A stretch of DNA of 64,000 nucleotides from Bog-756 sp963845485 (GTDB lineage: Bacteria; Actinomycetota; Acidimicrobiia; Acidimicrobiales; RAAP-2): assembly GCA_963845485.1 (NCBI GenBank), contig CAWJSI010000014.1, positions 310,001 to 374,000 on the forward strand, given 5' to 3'. The position numbers were made by a program, and so were the translations under genes. Each line of letters begins with the position of its first letter. Position 1 is the first letter of the stretch. Below are positions 28,319-38,430 of the stretch, in pieces. The notes under the pieces were generated by a model. It was not told where the DNA came from, did no database searches, and saw nothing but the letters and a program-made list of their open reading frames with translations.

Positions 28319-28996
28319 CTACGGATTGAGTGTGGCAGCGAGCATGTGGGCGAAGAGATTGGTTGCCGGCTGATGATCTCCTTGAAAGTCGGGCGGTCGA
28401 CCCATGGAGGCAGCTCCTGCGAGTCCATAGGCAGCGTCGTTCGGTCGAGGTTTGACGGCCACGAACACCGGGAGTCCATATCGAAGGGCGATGAACGCAG
28501 CCCAAAGTCGAGCAGTCCGGCCATTCCCATTGGCGAACGGGTGGATGCGCACCCACTCGCCGTGGATGACGGCGCAAAGGGCTACGACGGTTTGGAGTTG
28601 TACTGGGTCGCCGGGTGCAGTGCCATCCGGAACGATCGCATCGAGTCGGAGCAAGGCCGCTTCAATGCCTCGGAGCAGAGCTTCGACCTCGGTGAAGACA
28701 TCCTGCGACCAAACGCCCACCTTGTCGGGATAGCCGTCCGGCTTGGTGGGGCCGACCCCAACGTCATAGCCGACGAGTTCCGGTATGGATCGATCACCCC
28801 TGAGGTGTCCGAGATAGTCGTCACAAGGCACCGAGCAGCCGGCGTAGAGGGCGCTGTGCCAATCGAGAACATCGTTGAGCGCAGGAATGGCTCTGAGGGG
28901 AGCCTGGTTCTTGAGCGCATTGGTCAAGGCCTTGACGTTGGCAAGGATCGTGGCTCCGTCGGCCGGATCGTCATTGTTCCAGGGAGGCCCCGGCAC
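28319..28996 (-). CDS. Fic family protein (probable toxin)
   Basis: A 225-residue Fic-domain protein starting at GTG 28996. The Fic motif is HPFANGNGRTARLW (around residue 156); the canonical HxFx(D/E)GNGR has an acidic residue where this one has Asn. Preceding helices carry ALCAVIHGEWVRIHPF. Fic enzymes transfer AMP or related groups to target proteins. The gene begins three bases after the stop of a small helical protein, the typical order antitoxin then toxin. Loss of the acidic residue may weaken metal binding or alter the activity. The C-terminal part after AVKPRPNDAAYG is short. Confidence 0.85.
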   Translation of the reverse strand: MPGPPWNNDDPADGATILANVKALTNALKNQAPLRAIPALNDVLDWHSALYAGCSVPCDDYLGHLRGDRSIPELVGYDVGVGPTKPDGYPDKVGVWSQDVFTEVEALLRGIEAALLRLDAIVPDGTAPGDPVQLQTVVALCAVIHGEWVRIHPFANGNGRTARLWAAFIALRYGLPVFVAVKPRPNDAAYGLAGAASMGRPPDFQGDHQPATNLFAHMLAATLNP

Positions 28997-28999
28997 TGG

Positions 29000-29374
29000 C
29001 TAGCTTCGAGCTGTGTTGAAGGCTTCGAGTACCCCGAGAGGATCTTCCGTCGGCTCTTCGAGCTGACCGGGTGATGAATGAAGTGCTCTCGCCTGCAATG
29101 GATCGGGAAGGCTCTCTCCAGCTGCGAATTCGTCGATGCTTCGATCGATCAGCTCGGCCCTCTGCAACTCAGTCAGGCGTGAAATCCGATCTGCGGCCTC
29201 GGCTAGATCGTTGGCCAGGCGCGCTCCCCGGAAGATGAGCTCGTGGGCGACCGCCTCCTCGATGAGATCCGTCTGACTGACTTGCTCAGTCTCGGCGACT
29301 TCGCGAACAAGTTCTCGGAGCTTCTCGTCCTTAAATCGAAGAGGAAAAGCCCCTCTGGCAGCTGCGTTGGTCAT
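29000..29374 (-). CDS. Putative antitoxin partner of Fic
   Basis: About 124 residues from ATG at 29374, chosen because GGTGGAGACC lies just upstream; a TTG at 29410 would extend it into the operator. The N-terminal part (FPLRFKDEKLRELVREVAETEQVSQTDLIEEAVAHELI) resembles a ribbon-helix-helix DNA-binding domain. A helical middle and a disordered tail suited to toxin binding follow. It precedes the Fic gene by three bases. I infer an autorepressing antitoxin from order, size and the upstream inverted repeat. Confidence 0.72.
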   Translation of the reverse strand: MTNAAARGAFPLRFKDEKLRELVREVAETEQVSQTDLIEEAVAHELIFRGARLANDLAEAADRISRLTELQRAELIDRSIDEFAAGESLPDPLQARALHSSPGQLEEPTEDPLGVLEAFNTARS

Positions 29375-29398
29375 GGTCTCCACCGTGTCACTCTCTGC

Positions 29399-29431
29399 AT
29401 ATGATGTCAATACCTCACTTTGATATCATAT
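29399..29431. promoter_or_regulatory. Inverted repeat upstream of the Fic/antitoxin pair
   Basis: ATATGATGTCA (29399-29409) and TGATATCATAT (29421-29431) are inverted copies with one mismatch, separated by 11 bases. The site lies 25 bases upstream of the antitoxin ATG, as expected for an autoregulatory operator. Confidence 0.6.
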
Positions 29432-29555
29432 CGTAGGACCAGTGAGGATTCCGCCAATTTTGAGAAGGCATCGGGCCACCCTCTCCAAGGCGGGCGTGGC
29501 CCTGCGCAGATCGGAACGATGAGCTGCTGTTTCGCACCTGATGGCCCCCGTCGGG

Positions 29556-29590
29556 AAGACGTGGGTTTAGTGAATGTTGGGCGACTCAGG
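29556..29590 (+). repeat. Dispersed repeat copy A
   Basis: AAGACGTGGGTTTAGTGAAT and the following 15 bases align with copies B to F around the shared core GA(C/G)(A/G)TGGGTTTA..TG.AT. This is the most diverged copy. Confidence 0.5.
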
Positions 29591-29603
29591 TGGAGGTTAT
29601 GCG

Positions 29604-29727
29604 ACTATGTTCGAACCCCTCTTGGCTCGCTGACCAGGGGTTATGCGGGGGAAACTCTGATCTGTACCGAAAAATCGAGTGTCAGGCGGCTCGGCGCTCA
29701 GTCGCCCGCAACTATGTTCGAACCCCT
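29604..29727 (+). repeat. Pair of 17-base direct repeats
   Basis: ACTATGTTCGAACCCCT occurs at 29604-29620 and again at 29711-29727. The inner ATGTTCGAACCCC also occurs in inverted orientation near 36210-36222. The function is unknown. Confidence 0.7.
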
Positions 29728-30223
29728 TCAAGCAGCGGCCGGAACGGGCTTGACGCGATCCGATCAGTTCATCGGAGATCCTGGGCGATGAGCTCATAGG
29801 CTCGGCCCCGATCGCAACTTCGTCCAGCTTCGATGTCGTCATCCTGCCGAGCTGTCGGATCGCGCGTCGCCGGGTGATAGGCGTCATGAGCTGCCGCCCC
29901 GTAATCCTCGGCTGCTACCTGACGCCTTGGCGCAGGCTAGCAACTGGGTATCAGTCCGGACTGTAGTTGGCTGCAATTGCCGCCCGACCTGCAGCGTCGG
30001 AGGGGCGAGCGACCCCACCAGTTCGCCGGCTCTCTTAAGGGCCAAAATATCTCTCACCGCTGCATGACCCGACAATCCCTCACCACCGGCCCCAGCACAG
30101 CGGATCACGAAGTGAACGGGGTCTGGAGTGGATTTTATGCCCCACTCCTAGCGAGTCGAGAAGGATCGAACGCGACCGACGACATCGTCGATGTTTGCTC
30201 CCTAAGACTAAGAACACCCTCGG

Positions 30224-32966
30224 TTAGACGGGCAGTGCGCGCTCTAGCTGCCGGCGCGATGTGATGTCCAGCTTTCGATAGATCTTGCGGAGGTGGTAGT
30301 CAACTGTGCTGGGGCTGATGAACATCTGCGCGGCAATTTCCGGATTTGTTGCCCCCCTAGAGGCAAGTTGAGCGATCTTGAGTTCTTGGGGAGTGAGGTC
30401 GTTCTTGGCCTCCACAGTCCGGCGAATGGCATGTTCGCCGGTAGCGAGAAGTTCGCTTCGGGCGCGCTCCGCAAATCCCTTCGCCCCCATTCCATGGAAT
30501 GCATCATGCGCCTGGCGCAGGTGAATACGAGCGTCGGTTCGTCGTTGCTGGCGTCGCAGCCACTCGCCGAACGAGAGGTGTGCCATGGCGAGATCGGTGA
30601 CAACAAGCGTCTGTTTCAATTGTGCGATGGACTCCTTGAAGAGTTCCTCTGCCATGGAGTCATCAGCCATCAGCGCCTGCGAACGTGCCAATAGTCCGAG
30701 CGCCCACGGTGTTTTGCTTGCTGTCGCACGCATCTCCAACTCCTCCAACGCGCGCTCGGCAGCCATCCGATTTCCACTACGGAGTGCCGGCTTCGACGAC
30801 CAGGGGCAGGAATTGACACCTCCAGCCAATTGCCTCTCGATCGGTAGCAAACTCAGCAGCCAGCAACGCCTCGGAGTATCTCCCCGCACCAAGCTCGAGG
30901 ATCGCGAGCGCGTGGTAGGCCTGAAACTGCAGTACGGCCCCACCGACCGCTTCCCCCATCTCGATCAGCGTCTTTGCGGCTGCACGAGTCCCCGCATCGT
31001 CACCTCTCCAAGCCAGGAGCTCAACATTTAATGGCCTATACAGATCTACCGCCACACTGGCGACACCACCAGTGGCCGCGCTTATCTCCAAAGACTCGGC
31101 GTAGTACGCCTCAGCAGCCGAAAACTTTCCTATACGAATCTGGTGCACCGCAAGGGTGACGAGGCTTACCTTGAGGGCAATGAGGGCGCCCCTTTTTCTA
31201 GCCACACTCTCCACCCGCTCAATCCATGCGATGTACGTTCGGTCGTCCCAGAGCTCATCGGTGATGACCGTCCCGTATTGGATCCACCGGATGGTGTCCT
31301 CTGCTGATATGGGTCCATCCTGTAAAAGTTGGGCGGCTCGGCGGAGCGTGTCTACGGAGGCCACATATCCCGTTCCAAGCAAGAGGGATATCCCATTGAG
31401 AAGCAGATCCGCAAGGCTCTCCATCGAATCTGATTTCCGCGTCGCCAGGGCGGTTTTGGCGATTTCAATACCATCGGTGCCACTCGTGAAGTAGTGGCAC
31501 TTCAAGAAGGCATCAAAAGCATCGAGCATCGAGTCCCGAGCCCGATCGCCATCGAGGGGGAGGAACTGCTTCGCTGCGTCGAGGAAGAGGGCAGGCGCCT
31601 GCGATGCCTGCAGTGCCGAGATCCGCAACCGACCATCCAGCTGTTGAGCCTGAGCCAGCAGGAACGGATCCCTCAACTCAAGGCGCGCCTGACTCAAGAG
31701 TTTGAGGGCCCTCTGTGGTGCACCACCATTGAGAGCGGCTGCAGCTGCCCCCAGCAGCCTCGCTGAACGCAGCTCGGCGTGCTCGGTAAATCCTGCCGCT
31801 TGGGTCAGCAAAGATGCCTCGGCGACGTACCCACCCCGGTCGCGAGCCCGATATGCGCCAGCTTCAAGGTCGGCGGCCAGTTGGCTGTCATAACCGGCGG
31901 TGATGGCCGCAATGTGCTGAGCCCAACGATCCGGATCGACTGAACGGTCGATCGAGGCAGCGAGTGCACGATGGACTCTCTTCCGGTCGGCGGGACTTGC
32001 GCCGGTGTAGACGGCGGATCGGATCAGCGGGTGTCGAAACTGCATGGAAGGCTCTGTGTTCAGCAGACGGCCGCGAACTGCGTCAAGTTCGGCGTCCTCG
32101 TTACACCCGAGATCCAACGCTGCTCGTCGCACAAGCGAAGCCTCCCCGGAGGCCTCTGCGGCCGCTACGAGGACGAACGTCTGTGCTTCAGGGGATAACT
32201 CCTCGAACTGGCGACGGAAGTGGGCCTCCAGTTTCCGACTGATAGGGATCGGTGCCGATACCCGATCTACGCCGATCCATTGATCGGCCGATAATTCACT
32301 GGCTAGCTCCCTCAGCGCCAGGGGACATCCACTGGTCTCGGTGATGATGTGCCGAGCGACGCCGGCATCAAGCGGACCGGTCACCACCGTGGACAGCAGA
32401 TCGTGGGCGGCCGCGTCTGAGAGGCCCGCAATCTCGAGATTGGGGAGGTCGGCAAGAGAGCTGACGTCGCTGGGGGTTCGCATCCCGAAGATGATGGCGA
32501 TTCCGTCGGCTCGCAACCTGCGGGCCGCGAATGCAAGTGCCTGTAGAGACTCTGTATCGATCCACTGGCAGTCATCGATGACGGCCAGAAGTCCGCCCTC
32601 AGAGGCACGGTCCGCAAGCAGGGTCAAGGTGGCAAGACCGATGAGGAATGGATCCGCAGCGGCATGGCTGGTCAGTCCAAATGCCGAGCTCAGTCCGTCT
32701 CGCTGCGGCTGGGGCAGCCTGCTCAAACGGTCGAGCGAAGGCTGGAGCAGGCGGTGCAGCGCAGCAAAACTGAGATCGCGCTCTGCTTCGATGCCCGTAA
32801 TACGAGCGACCTGTAAGTTTGACGCGCTCTCAATGGAATACTCGAGCAATGCGGTCTTACCCATCCCGGCTTCACCATGCAGGACCAGGGCGCCGCTGAG
32901 GCCGTCGCCGGCCGCGTCGATCAGAGCATTCAGCGCTGCTCGCTCCTCGTCACGACCTAGCAACAT
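30224..32966 (-). pseudogene. LuxR-family LAL regulator, frameshifted
   Basis: The N-terminal part (from 32966) is a STAND/AAA ATPase: LLGRDEERAALNALI, Walker A LHGEAGMGKTALLEY and LLAVIDDCQWIDTESLQAL. A long TPR-like helical region follows. The frame ends at 30777 after VVEAGTP. A frame shifted by one base continues the helical region (SGNRMAAERALEELEMRA) and ends in a LuxR helix-turn-helix (LTPQELKIAQLASRGATNPEIAAQMFISPS). Deleting one base near 30780 fuses both into one protein of about 910 residues, the normal LAL length. It is either a recent pseudogene or a sequencing insertion. It is divergent from the TDT transporter. Confidence 0.85.
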
Positions 32967-33260
32967 CGCTTAGTCCAGCGATCGACTCTCCAACCTCCCA
33001 TGGTTCACATCATGCCTTCCGTGGGCGTTGATCCGCCTATCGGCGCCACATCTCGGACCATTGGCTCGACTTTCGCATGCCCCCTACTCGTCGAGTGCGC
33101 TACCCGCGTAGCCAGAGCTGACCAAGCGGCCGCGACGCAGACTACGCGGATCGGGGGATGCCGATCGGCTACGACCACTTCACACTGAGGAGTGCGAGTA
33201 CCCACCCGTGCGGGCCGGACGAACCCGATGTTCGTCACCTCGAAGGAGGTCAGAGACGTC

Positions 33261-34317
33261 ATGACAAACAGCCACCCTGGAGGACTGGACACCATCGGCG
33301 CCCGGCCAATCCCCCCGAACATCTTTGGCATAGGTTTTGGCCTCGCCGGTCTGGGTACTGCCTGGCGGATCGCCGTAGACCAGCGCCTGGCCCCTCACGA
33401 GGTGAGCGACGTCCTGATCTTCCTGGCCGCCCTGGGCTGGTTGATCTCTCTCTTCCTCTATCTCCGATATGCGCTGACTACCCGAGGGGCTTTGCGTGCC
33501 GACCTCCACGACATGACCGTCGGACCGTTCGCCTCGCTCGCCGTAATCACCCCCATCCTGTTGGCCGCCGACGGGGTCGCTCCCTACTCGCGATCAGCGG
33601 CCGCCGTGATAATCGACATCTCCATCGTTCTGGTTGTCCTCCTCGGGGGCTGGTTCACCGGTGATCTGGATGCGTGGCGGCACCGACCTCGACCGGCTCC
33701 ATCCCGGCTACTTCCTGCCGACGGTCGCCGGGGGCCTGGTCGCTTCTGCCGGCGCTGCCATGGTCGATCAACAGCGTCTGGCGCAGTTGATGCTGGGCCT
33801 GGGCATTTTCTCGTGGATCATCCTGGGCTCGATGATCCTCGGCCGTCTCATCTTCCGGCCGCCGATACCCGATGCCTTGGCTCCGACCATGGCTATTGAG
33901 GTGGCGCCGGCGGCCGTCGCCAGCGTGGCCTACTTCTTCATGCACGGCGCCCACATCACCACCTTCGTCACCGCTCTGGCCGGCTACGGGCTGTTGATGG
34001 TGGTGGCCCAAATCCCGCTTCTCGGCCGCTACGCCCGCCTGAAGTTCTCCCTGGCCACCTGGGCCTTCACCTTCTCGTGGGCGGCGGTGGCCTCGACGCT
34101 CCTGTTTTGGATCGCCGCTGAGCACGTGCCCGGGGGCAGGGTATCGAGCTATCTCGTGCTGGCCGCCATCAGCGCGTTGGTCACCGCCATCGGAGCCCGC
34201 ACCGTGGTGGCTATCGCACAGGGTCGGCTGCTCCCCATGCCCGCGGCCCCGACCATCGATCCATCACTGGCCCCTTCCACCACCGCTGCGCCGGACGTAC
34301 TGGTGGGTGCCAACTAG
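33261..34317 (+). pseudogene. TDT/TehA-SLAC1 family transporter, frameshifted
   Basis: ATG at 33261 follows a strong AAGGAGGT. The first part holds about four helices (NIFGIGFGLAGLGTAWRIA and onward to VLLGGWFTGD). One base too many near 33665 breaks the frame. The second frame continues with MRGGTDLDRLHPGYFLPTVAGGLVASAG and about six more helices. HPGYFLPTVAGG is typical of tellurite-resistance/dicarboxylate and SLAC1-like anion channels. The repaired product would be about 350 residues, a normal family size. The ligand is unknown. Whether the break is real cannot be decided from this sequence. Confidence 0.8.
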
Positions 34318-34373
34318 CTCTTCCAACGATGAACAGCATGCAGTTACCACCACAACCAAAAGGAGAACCAACC

Positions 34374-35068
34374 ATGAGTGACCTTCCCAATATTGTCCTT
34401 GTCCACGGCGCTTGGGCCGATGGATCTTGCTGGAGCACGGTTATTGAGCGACTCCAAGCTCGCGGTTACAACGTCACCGCCCCGCAGTTTCCGGAATCTT
34501 CGCTGGCAGACGACGTGGCCAGGTTGCGGCAAGTGCTCGCTCGCCAGAACGGCCCCACAGTTGTGGCCGGCCACTCATATGGTGGGCAGATCATGACGGC
34601 GATGGGCACCGATGCTCCGAATGCTGCTGCTCTGGTGTACATCGCGGCATTCGGACTGGATGAGGGTGAGTCGATCGGCGCACTTCTGGCTTCGGGCCCT
34701 CCGACCCCAGCACTGGCCAACCTCGACATCGATGAGCACGGCTTTGCGTGGTTGCCCGAAGGAGGACTTCGTCAACCACTTTGCGTCCGACGTCGACGAA
34801 GTACAGGCAAACGTCATGTTTGCCGTGCAGCAACCGCTTTCAGACGTCCACGCTCGGGGACGTGATGGGCGCGCCGGCCTGGAAGTCGTTGCCGACCTGG
34901 TACATGGTCGCTGAAAAGGACGAGGCCATCCCGCCTGACGCCGAGCGTTCGTTCGCCGAGCGAATGGGCGCAACCACCGTTGGGGTCCCGTCGAGCCACG
35001 TGGCGATGGTGTCACATCCCGACGACGTGGTCGCACTCATTGAGGCGGCGGTCGAGGGCGTCGCATAG
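34374..35068 (+). pseudogene. Alpha/beta hydrolase, two frameshifts
   Basis: ATG at 34374 follows AAAAGGAG. The fold opens with IVLVHGAWADGSCW, with nucleophile elbow VVAGHSYGGQIM. The frame breaks near 34760; EDFVNHFASDVDEVQANVMF continues in the second frame. It breaks again near 34842 and the third frame gives LGDVMGAPAWKSLPTWYMVA, then PSSHVAMVSHPDDVVALI with the catalytic His. Each break is one extra base. The intact product would be about 231 residues, matching the small esterase/RutD-like group often annotated as alpha/beta hydrolase. Two errors in 100 bases suggest decay or a poor-quality sequence patch. Confidence 0.8.
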
Positions 35069-35276
35069 TCAGGCCCGGCCGCTCGGCCAACTGGCCCTTG
35101 GCAAGAGGTCCTGAAGCTGCCTGAGCGACGATGCACCGACACCGACGACCCCGCCCCGTTACCGGGCGGGAGTCGTCGGTACCTCGGGCGCTGAGAAGTT
35201 GCCCCGGAACCTCGTTGAAGCGGGCAGACATTGCGTCGATCGGGGTCGAAGCGGACGAATGTGGAGGAATCAGAAT

Positions 35277-36155
35277 ATGGTCCAAGTCCACCACCGGTGG
35301 GCCATTGTGGATGGCCACTCTCTTTTCTATCGGGAGGCAGGCAATGCAGGTCAACCTCACGTTGTCCTGCTGCATGGCTACCCGACGAGTTCGCACATGT
35401 ACCGGCACCTCATCCCGTTGCTGGCCGACCACTACCACGTCATCGCACCCGATTTCCTGGGTTTCGGGTTGTCGGATGCACCACCAGTCACTGACTTCAA
35501 TTACAGCTTCGATTCCCTCGCTGCTATTACCGCGGCATTGTTGATCAGGCTCGGGGTCGACCGTTATGTGATGTACGTGCAGGACTACGGGGCTCCAGTC
35601 GGCTGGCGATTGGCGATCCGGGATCCGCAGGCCGTCACCGCGGTGATCACTCAGAATGGAAACGCATACAGCGAAGGCTTTGTCGACCGCTACTGGGAAC
35701 CGATCTGGAGCTTCGCTGCCGCACCCAACCCAGCCAATGAGGTTGCTCTTCGATCCGCCTTCACATTGGACGCCATCATGTGGCAGTACACGCACGGCGT
35801 TCCTGACCCAAGTCTCGTGAGCCCTGACAATTGGCATCATGACTATGCATTGATCCAACGACCAGGCACTGCCGAGGTACAACTTGAGTTGGCTCGTGAC
35901 TACCCGAGCAATGTGGAGTTGTACCCAGTTCTGCACGAATACTTCCGGACATCGCAAGTGCCGCTTTTGGCGGTATGGGGTGCCAATGACGAAATCTTCG
36001 GGCCGGGCGGAGCGAAAGCGTTTGCGCGAGATCTACCAGACGCAGAAATTCATCTACTCGATGCGGGCCATTTCGCCCTAGAAAGTGAGATTGACGACAT
36101 CACTGGACTCATCGTTCAGTTCCTCACGGGGACCCTTCACGACGAGGGGGCATGA
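35277..36155 (+). CDS. Alpha/beta hydrolase, haloalkane dehalogenase/epoxide hydrolase-like
   Basis: About 292 residues from ATG at 35277, preceded by GTGGAGGAATC; a longer upstream frame lacks a ribosome site. The oxyanion region is VVLLHGYPTSSHMYRHLIPLL. The nucleophile position reads YVQDYGAPVGWRLA, with Asp in place of Ser, as in haloalkane dehalogenases, fluoroacetate dehalogenases and epoxide hydrolases. A late Asp in GANDEIF and His in DAGHFALE complete the triad. The cap domain contains many aromatic residues. The substrate is not predictable. Confidence 0.87.
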   Translation: MVQVHHRWAIVDGHSLFYREAGNAGQPHVVLLHGYPTSSHMYRHLIPLLADHYHVIAPDFLGFGLSDAPPVTDFNYSFDSLAAITAALLIRLGVDRYVMYVQDYGAPVGWRLAIRDPQAVTAVITQNGNAYSEGFVDRYWEPIWSFAAAPNPANEVALRSAFTLDAIMWQYTHGVPDPSLVSPDNWHHDYALIQRPGTAEVQLELARDYPSNVELYPVLHEYFRTSQVPLLAVWGANDEIFGPGGAKAFARDLPDAEIHLLDAGHFALESEIDDITGLIVQFLTGTLHDEGA

Positions 36156-36292
36156 CCCGCTCGACTGAATAAACTGCCTGATGTTGCGTTTGACCAGGTC
36201 AGGGCGGGGTTCGAACATCGGCATTTGCCTCGGTCGGGGAATTCGGCGCAAACATGCCCGTTGACCAGGGAAAATGTTGTAAATCTCACAAC

Positions 36293-36316
36293 TCCGTGGA
36301 GGTAGTGGGACTCGAA
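36293..36316 (-). other. tRNA/tmRNA 3'-end-like fragment
   Basis: On the minus strand the segment has a T-loop TTCGAGT, partial T-stem and a TACCTCCA-like acceptor end. The T-stem pairs only three bases and no matching 5' acceptor is found within 100 bases. It may be a duplicated attachment-site remnant. Confidence 0.3.
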
Positions 36317-36523
36317 CCCCGATTCGACTGTCCCAGCCTAAGACACCGCCGGTACGGATCTGAGAATCTTGGACCGAAATTGGGGACCGCCATTGATCGC
36401 GAGCACCAGTGTTGTCCTCACTGCAGCAATGAGCGGCTGCCTCACTGGAGCCCACAAATCTGGTCAACAGCACTCTGAACTGGGGGGTTCATGCTCGGCA
36501 CCCCATGATTCTTACTCCGTACA

Positions 36524-36560
36524 CGAGACATGGGGTAACTGAATGCCGAGGAACCTCCAG
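36524..36560 (+). repeat. Dispersed repeat copy B
   Basis: CGAGACATGGGGTAACTGAA and following bases match the core of copies C to F. Upstream similarity to copy F extends about 50 bases (TGCTCGG, GATTC). Confidence 0.65.
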
Positions 36561-36669
36561 ATCCAGCGGTGGCGGGAGATGATGGCTTACGCCTCCTGGC
36601 GCGAGGTGCTACCCACTTTCCTCAGTTTTCGATCAGCCGACCATCAACGTTGCATGATTGCGGTCGGAG

Positions 36670-38430
36670 TCATTGGTCAACGGGATCGGAGACGGGGAGA
36701 AGCAATCGAGATGACGCAAGGATCGTATTGATCGTGTTGGTGCCGACCGTTCCGTGACGGAAGCCCATCATCGCCGGAGCGTTCTCACGTTGATCGTCGC
36801 TGGTGAGGACGAGCCGAAGGCGGTGTCCAATCTCGATGCGGCGGGCGTTCGGAACGAGAGGGATTCGGTAGGACACCGTTTCTCCGATGGGGACTGCCTC
36901 GGGGTGTCTACACGTCAGCATCGGCGCCCCGGGCCGACTTGCCTCTTCGTCCACCTGACGAAATGCAGCACGGAGGAAGCCAGCCGTGATGTCCACGGTG
37001 GTGCCATCGGGAGCAACATCTTGCAGGGTCAGAATCAGCGCTGTGTCTATGGCCGTGGTCTGTGCATCGAGCAACAGCTCCATGTTGCCGACGACGTCCC
37101 ACACCTGGTCGAAGGGATCGGTTGTCCAGGTCAGGAACGCCGGCGGGTCGGTTGGGCTGACCTGCGCCCGGTTCAGTCCCGTACCCAGTGTCAGGTATTG
37201 CCGGCTGCCGGTGGTCTCTCCGCTCTCCTTTAGAGAACCGTCGGCGGAAAGGGTCAGCTCCCGCAATGGGGATCCCGGAGGGGGCCAGGTATCCGAGGTG
37301 CGCCACTCGTCGGCGACCGGTAGCCAATAGCGGATGGGTGGTCCATCGAGGATTCCGGTGTCCAAGTCCTTCAGCCACAGGTCGAACCAGGCCAGGGCTT
37401 CGACGTGCAGGCTTTCCCAGGGCCACGTCAATCCGAACTGTCCCAGCATGGCCACTCGTACACGGTCATTGTGGCTGAGCGCCTCCAGGGCTCCGAATGT
37501 CCCGGGGAGGTGGAGGGGCACGTTCTCCCAGTCGCACCCCAGGTAGACGGGAATCGTCACTTCCGCCAAGAGCGGCAGTACGTTCCGCTCGTCCCACCAT
37601 GCGTCTCGCACCTGGTGTTCGACGGCGACGGACCGCCAGAGATCGTCCCAGGGATAGGGGTCGTGATGGAGGCGGAGAGCGGCTTTCATGATCCCGATAG
37701 AGGATTCGCCGTTCATGGTGGCGAACTTCTTGTGCAGCCGGGGAGTGTTCAGCACGCGTCGGGCCGCCTCGACGACCCTTCCACGCCAGAGCTTGTTGTG
37801 CCCCGAGGTCATTCCAACCATGGAGAGAAAGGGCGTGATGAAGGTCGAGTTGAACAGGCCATTGTGGTAGACCCCCTCGTACAAATCTGAGGACGTGGCG
37901 ATCGGGAAGATCGCTTCCAGGTGAGGGGGATGCTCACTGGCTGCCTCCAGCTGGGTCATGGCGAAGTAGCTGATACCGATCATCCCGACCCTGCCGTTGG
38001 ACCACGGTTGCCCAGCCGCCCATTCGACGAGGTCGTACAGGTCGAGCCGTTCCTGGCCATCGTGGAAGCCGAATGTTCCCTCTGACCCACCTGTGCCTCG
38101 AAGGTTGGCGATGACGTGGACATACCCTCGCGGCACGAAGAAGTCGGTTGCTCCAGCTTCGATGAACCCCATAGGTGCCCCGATGTCCTGGATCTGCCGG
38201 GGATAGGGCGAAGCCGCAATGAGGACGGGGTAGCTTCCTCCATCGAGTGGACGATGGACGTCAACCATGAGGTTGATCCCATCGCGCATCGGCACCGCCA
38301 CGTCCAGGTCGGACACAGTCCGATGTCTCGGCTCGGACAGGTTCTGGTACTCCCTGCCGGTGGTTTGGGGTCCGTTCAGCTGTCGCTGACCTGGCTCCGT
38401 GCCCGAAACCTTGGGGGCAATGTCTGTCAT
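36670..38430 (-). CDS. CocE/NonD family hydrolase
   Basis: About 586 residues from ATG at 38430, just after GGATGGACC; the longer frame to 38526 lacks support. The catalytic domain begins VAVPMRDGINLMVDVHRP. The nucleophile serine lies in GMIGISYFAMTQLEAA. The jelly-roll domain typical of Xaa-Pro dipeptidyl peptidase-like enzymes lies at the end (DITAGFLRAAFR, YRIPLVPNARRIEIGHRLRLVLTSDD). Relatives include cocaine esterase, glutaryl-7-ACA acylase and dipeptidyl peptidases. The substrate cannot be inferred. It has no signal peptide, so it is probably cytoplasmic. Confidence 0.9.
   Translation of the reverse strand: MTDIAPKVSGTEPGQRQLNGPQTTGREYQNLSEPRHRTVSDLDVAVPMRDGINLMVDVHRPLDGGSYPVLIAASPYPRQIQDIGAPMGFIEAGATDFFVPRGYVHVIANLRGTGGSEGTFGFHDGQERLDLYDLVEWAAGQPWSNGRVGMIGISYFAMTQLEAASEHPPHLEAIFPIATSSDLYEGVYHNGLFNSTFITPFLSMVGMTSGHNKLWRGRVVEAARRVLNTPRLHKKFATMNGESSIGIMKAALRLHHDPYPWDDLWRSVAVEHQVRDAWWDERNVLPLLAEVTIPVYLGCDWENVPLHLPGTFGALEALSHNDRVRVAMLGQFGLTWPWESLHVEALAWFDLWLKDLDTGILDGPPIRYWLPVADEWRTSDTWPPPGSPLRELTLSADGSLKESGETTGSRQYLTLGTGLNRAQVSPTDPPAFLTWTTDPFDQVWDVVGNMELLLDAQTTAIDTALILTLQDVAPDGTTVDITAGFLRAAFRQVDEEASRPGAPMLTCRHPEAVPIGETVSYRIPLVPNARRIEIGHRLRLVLTSDDQRENAPAMMGFRHGTVGTNTINTILASSRLLLPVSDPVDQ

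Larger units (their letters stand above)
29432..30223. other. Gene-poor stretch with direct repeats
   Basis: These 792 bases hold no frame with a credible ribosome site or recognisable protein. They contain copy A of the dispersed repeat (29556-29590) and a 17-base direct repeat ACTATGTTCGAACCCCT at 29604-29620 and 29711-29727. The stretch lies between the Fic operator and the end of the LAL regulator gene. Confidence 0.55.
36156..36669. other. Gene-poor stretch with tRNA-like fragment and repeat B
   Basis: These 514 bases contain an inverted copy of ATGTTCGAACCCC (near 36210-36222), a minus-strand segment reading GGGGTTCGAGTCCCACTACC then TCCA (36293-36316) that resembles the 3' end of a tRNA or tmRNA, and dispersed repeat copy B. 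No credible protein gene is seen. Confidence 0.5.
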
